A stretch of DNA of 64,000 bases from RFSX01 sp965230215 (GTDB taxonomy: Bacteria; Bacteroidota; Bacteroidia; Chitinophagales; Saprospiraceae), in NCBI GenBank assembly GCA_965230215.1, contig CBDDKN010000001.1, positions 930,001-994,000 of the forward strand, given 5' to 3'. Positions 61,160-64,000 of this stretch are shown piece after piece. Within the stretch, counting starts at the first letter, position 1. The number at the start of each line of letters is the position of its first letter. The notes under the pieces were generated by a model. It made no database searches. It worked only from the letters and a program-made list of their open reading frames with translations, and was not told where the DNA came from. The position numbers were made by a program, and so were the translations under genes.

Positions 61160-62749
61160 ATGCAGGTAAAGTCTATTTCATTCGAAACAGTTGAACAGTT
61201 CTCATTTAAGGACAAGGAATACACCGTCAATTCTGAAAAGTACAAGGAATTTATATCGACGCCCTTTGCTTACGAATCATTTCCAGGCATCATCGATCAA
61301 CGTAAGCAGTTTCCAGTTGACCGATCTCTGCTTAAAAGAGTTGTACAAAAGCAATATGAAGGTCTGAGCAGCAGTCAGGCCACACAAGCTTACATTGATA
61401 TGCTGGACCAGGACAACTGCTACACGGTAACCACAGCACATCAGCCATCACTTTTCTCGGGACCTTTGTATTACCCCTTCAAAATACTTTCTACAGTTAG
61501 ATTGGCTGAAAGACTGCGAGCCGATCATTCCGATTACAATATAGTTCCAGTGTTCATTATTGGTGGCGAAGACCATGACTTCGAAGAAATCAATCATCTT
61601 CATCTATATGGTAAACGTCTTGAATGGAAGTCAGAAGGCAATGGTGCGGTTGGAAGATATGCTGTTGACGGCATAGTGGAAGTCTTTAACCAGATCAAGG
61701 ACATTCTGGGAGAACGCACCCGTATAGAAGGCGTACTTGATAAGATTTCAGACATTATCAGCACCAGCAAAAACTATGGAGAACTGGCATTCAGATTCAG
61801 CCATTTGCTTTTTGATAAGTTTGGTGTGGTCATTTTGAGAATGGACAATGAAGAACTGAAGCAGGCTTTTTCACAAAAGATCAAAAAAGAAATTCTTGAG
61901 AGTCCCAGCCAGTCCTTGATTGAACAGACGCAGGACAAATTGGAAGCACTTGGATTCAGCAAGCAGGCACACGCCCGTGAGATCAATTTCTTTTACCATT
62001 GCGATGAAGGCCGAAAGCGCATTGTTAATGAAGAAGGCATTTACAAAGTACTGGATACTGATATAAGCTTCACCAAAGAAGAACTGGTTAAGGAAATTAA
62101 CAATAATGCTGTCAACTTCAGCCCCAACGTCGTAATGAGGCCCATCTACCAGGAGTCCATACTTCCCAATCTGGCGTATATCGGTGGTGGTGGAGAGATA
62201 GCATATTGGATGGAAAGAAAGGCTCAGTTTGAGCACTATGAAACTTCTTTTCCAATGCTGGTCAGACGTAACTCAGCCATGTTCATGACCCAAAGACAGT
62301 TGGATCAGATGTCCGAACTTTCTTTGACTTTAGAAGACCTCTTTAAGGACAAGCATGAACTGGTTAAATACTATTTGGAGAAATCAGATCAACCGGATGT
62401 GAGCCTTGATGATTACAAAAACCAATTGAATAAGCTGTTCGAAAAGTTGGATACACATATATCAGCAATTGATCAGACGCTATCCAAAACAACCAAGGCA
62501 GAAGCTTCAAAAGCAGAAAAATCCATACTCTATCTGGAATCCAAATTGAGGAAGACCATCAAGCAAAGGGAGGAAGTTCAGCTGAACAGAATTCAAAGAA
62601 CCAAAGACAAGCTCTTTCCGTCCGGCTTACAAGAAAGACATGACAACATTCTTGAATACCTTTCGGCTCAAGGTGAAGACCTGCTGGAAAAGATTTACAG
62701 CCATATGGATCCATTTGATAAGGATCTCAAGGTGTTTGTATTAGAATAG
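61160..62749 (+). CDS. bshC: Bacillithiol biosynthesis cysteine-adding enzyme
   Basis: 529 residues from MQVKSISFE; a TTG seven codons earlier overlaps the promoter box and is rejected. BshC marks: TTAHQPSLFSGPLYYPFKI, IIGGEDHDFEEINHLHL, NVVMRPIYQESILPNLAYIGGGGEIAYW. Adds cysteine to glucosaminyl-malate to complete bacillithiol. Usual length. Confidence 0.94.
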   Translation: MQVKSISFETVEQFSFKDKEYTVNSEKYKEFISTPFAYESFPGIIDQRKQFPVDRSLLKRVVQKQYEGLSSSQATQAYIDMLDQDNCYTVTTAHQPSLFSGPLYYPFKILSTVRLAERLRADHSDYNIVPVFIIGGEDHDFEEINHLHLYGKRLEWKSEGNGAVGRYAVDGIVEVFNQIKDILGERTRIEGVLDKISDIISTSKNYGELAFRFSHLLFDKFGVVILRMDNEELKQAFSQKIKKEILESPSQSLIEQTQDKLEALGFSKQAHAREINFFYHCDEGRKRIVNEEGIYKVLDTDISFTKEELVKEINNNAVNFSPNVVMRPIYQESILPNLAYIGGGGEIAYWMERKAQFEHYETSFPMLVRRNSAMFMTQRQLDQMSELSLTLEDLFKDKHELVKYYLEKSDQPDVSLDDYKNQLNKLFEKLDTHISAIDQTLSKTTKAEASKAEKSILYLESKLRKTIKQREEVQLNRIQRTKDKLFPSGLQERHDNILEYLSAQGEDLLEKIYSHMDPFDKDLKVFVLE

Positions 62750-62764
62750 GTTTTAGAGATTGCT

Positions 62765-63610
62765 TTAGCCTACCTCGAATAGTTCCAGCATATCAGCCAG
62801 ACGATCCCGCAATCCACTTCTGTGAACTATGAAGTCAAGGAAACCATGTTCAAGAAGGAATTCAGAACTCTGGAATCCTTCAGGCAGGTCCTGCTTGATT
62901 GTTTCTTTGATGACACGAGGACCAGCAAATCCGATCAGTGCTCCCGGCTCAGAAAAGTTGACATCTCCCAACATCGCAAAAGAGGCTGTCACACCTCCTG
63001 TTGTCGGATCGGTAAGAAATGAGAAGTAAGGAATTTTATGTTTGGCCAATTCACTAAGCTTGGCTGAAGTCTTTGCCAATTGCATTAATGAGAATGCAGA
63101 TTCCATCATACGCGCACCGCCAGACTTGGAAATAATCATAAATGGTGACTTAGTTTCGATGCATAGATCGATCGCTCTTGATATCTTCTCTCCCACCACG
63201 CTACCCATAGATCCTCCAATAAATGAGAAATCCATTGCGGCAATTACAAGAGGTCTCTTGTTAATCTTTCCAGAAGCAACAGTCAATGCCTCATTGAGCA
63301 TCGTCTTTTCCTTGGCAGATTCAAGTCGCTCGGTATACGGCTTAAGGTCAGTGAAGTTCAGAAAGTCTTTAGATACCAATTCATCAAAATGGATCTGATA
63401 CTTGCCATCATAGAGCATTTCGAAGTAGTCATAACTCCCGATACGGGTATGATAACCACAGCTAGGACAGATATAGTAGTTCTGTCTCAGCTCCTTAACT
63501 GTAATGGTCGTTTGGCATTTCTTGCACTGATACCACAAGCCATCAGGGGCTTCTTTCTTGTTTTTGGTAGCCGTCTGGATACCATCCTTAAATCTTTTGA
63601 ACCAACCCAT
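62765..63610 (-). CDS. accD: Acetyl-CoA carboxylase carboxyltransferase subunit beta
   Basis: 281 residues. N-terminal zinc ribbon CKKC ... CPSC (WYQCKKCQTTITV, YYICPSCGYH), then a crotonase-like core: SGKINKRPLVIAAMDFSFIGGSMGSVVGEK, SKSGGARMMESAFSLMQLAKT, DPTTGGVTASFAMLGD. Forms malonyl-CoA with AccA, AccB and AccC. A strong promoter lies upstream. Confidence 0.96.
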   Translation of the reverse strand: MGWFKRFKDGIQTATKNKKEAPDGLWYQCKKCQTTITVKELRQNYYICPSCGYHTRIGSYDYFEMLYDGKYQIHFDELVSKDFLNFTDLKPYTERLESAKEKTMLNEALTVASGKINKRPLVIAAMDFSFIGGSMGSVVGEKISRAIDLCIETKSPFMIISKSGGARMMESAFSLMQLAKTSAKLSELAKHKIPYFSFLTDPTTGGVTASFAMLGDVNFSEPGALIGFAGPRVIKETIKQDLPEGFQSSEFLLEHGFLDFIVHRSGLRDRLADMLELFEVG

Positions 63611-63662
63611 TGCAAAATTTTAAATAATAGGATGGATACACCCTATGGGATTATCACTGCGT

Positions 63663-63693
63663 CAAAGTTATATTTATTGACCAAGGAAACAAA
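63663..63693 (-). promoter_or_regulatory. Promoter of accD
   Basis: On the minus strand, TTTG (63693-63690) and TAACTTTG (63670-63663) are separated by 19 bases, a full match to the Bacteroidota -33 TTTG / -7 TAnnTTTG promoter. The -7 box is about 52 bases before the accD start codon. Confidence 0.75.
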
Positions 63694-63790
63694 AATGACA
63701 AAGTGCATTTTCATATATATATTTATCAGCCATATATAAGGACTTTATAACCTGAAAACTATGTTATAATTAAAGTGGAACTGCTTAAAA

Positions 63791-64000
63791 TCAGTATCTG
63801 TAGGACTTGACAGTATTCAAAAAGGCCCTTACTCCTTCCAAAGGCGTGTCTGGATACACACCGTGCCCCAGATTACATATATGCCGTCCATTGAAGGTTT
63901 TGATCATCTCTTTGGTTTTCTGCTCAATATCCTGTACTGGTGCATATAAGACACAAGGATCAAGATTGCCCTGTACTACCTGATCGTTTCCAAAGCGGTT
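63791..64000 (-). CDS. hemE: Uroporphyrinogen decarboxylase, 3' part
   Basis: 69 C-terminal residues are visible; the gene runs off the right edge. QVVQGNLDPCVLYAPV and HICNLGHGVYPDTPLEGV are the conserved HemE C-terminal motifs. Converts uroporphyrinogen III to coproporphyrinogen III in heme synthesis. Confidence 0.92.
   Translation of the reverse strand, partial: NRFGNDQVVQGNLDPCVLYAPVQDIEQKTKEMIKTFNGRHICNLGHGVYPDTPLEGVRAFLNTVKSYRY

Noticed and set aside
31890..64000. An integron integrase or attI near the right end
   Set aside because: No tyrosine recombinase motifs in any gene of the right half, and no additional GTT core followed by a gene in the right orientation.

Overview
The window is from a Bacteroidota chromosome, probably a marine or aquatic lineage near Saprospiria (the class is a guess). 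Supporting markers are type IX secretion (T9SS) sorting domains, TAnnTTTG promoter elements, the rpmB-rpmG-DUF4295-ftsY cluster, bacillithiol synthesis (BshC), MenB and a CcmE/CcmF heme-maturation pair. Two unlike halves join at about 31.9 kb.

LEFT HALF (1 to about 31,890): an AT-rich array of 38 complete integron-type gene cassettes plus a cut-off one at the left edge, separated by 39 attC-like sites. Essentially every gene is on the minus strand. Each cassette carries its own attC at the 3' end of its gene (left on the map), and its two termini are complementary to each other over 9-10 bases (GTTxxxxxx ... xxxxxxAAC), which marks integrase-made units. The attC sites fall into families, named here alpha (16 sites), beta (11), gamma (5), delta (2), plus five singletons. 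No integrase, attI or integrase remnant is visible at the promoter-proximal (right) end or in the following 32 kb. On this evidence the array is a CALIN (attC cluster lacking an integrase), or one separated from its integrase. Cargo: about a dozen lipoprotein or secreted proteins, membrane proteins, two T9SS-exported proteins, a class D beta-lactamase, GNAT, VOC and metallophosphoesterase enzymes, an orphan Imm7 immunity protein, two YD-repeat proteins, a near-identical gene pair in two cassettes, two cassettes with no convincing gene, and a group of probable defence genes: a HEPN plus PD-(D/E)XK nuclease fusion, a two-gene HEPN module, an FRG-domain protein and a TIR/NDT-like effector.

RIGHT HALF (31,897 to 64,000): ordinary core genome with higher GC and genes on both strands. 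From left to right: a T9SS protein and small enzymes (DUF2306, DUF1428, PNPOx-like, cyclase); an operon of two paralogous small proteins and a TPR-linked class III adenylate cyclase; a CBS protein and a GCS2-CBS fusion; an SPFH lipoprotein; menB and galE; galM-glpK-glpD; rpmB-rpmG-DUF4295, ftsY, ccmE, ccmF, a DUF2520 protein and an LpxL-like acyltransferase; DUF4442; purB and two small genes; purM; bshC; accD; and the 3' end of hemE cut by the window edge.

The cassette genes have leaders of roughly 9-70 bases, so most have no room for a promoter of their own. Their expression must come from read-through or from promoters inside attC sites.
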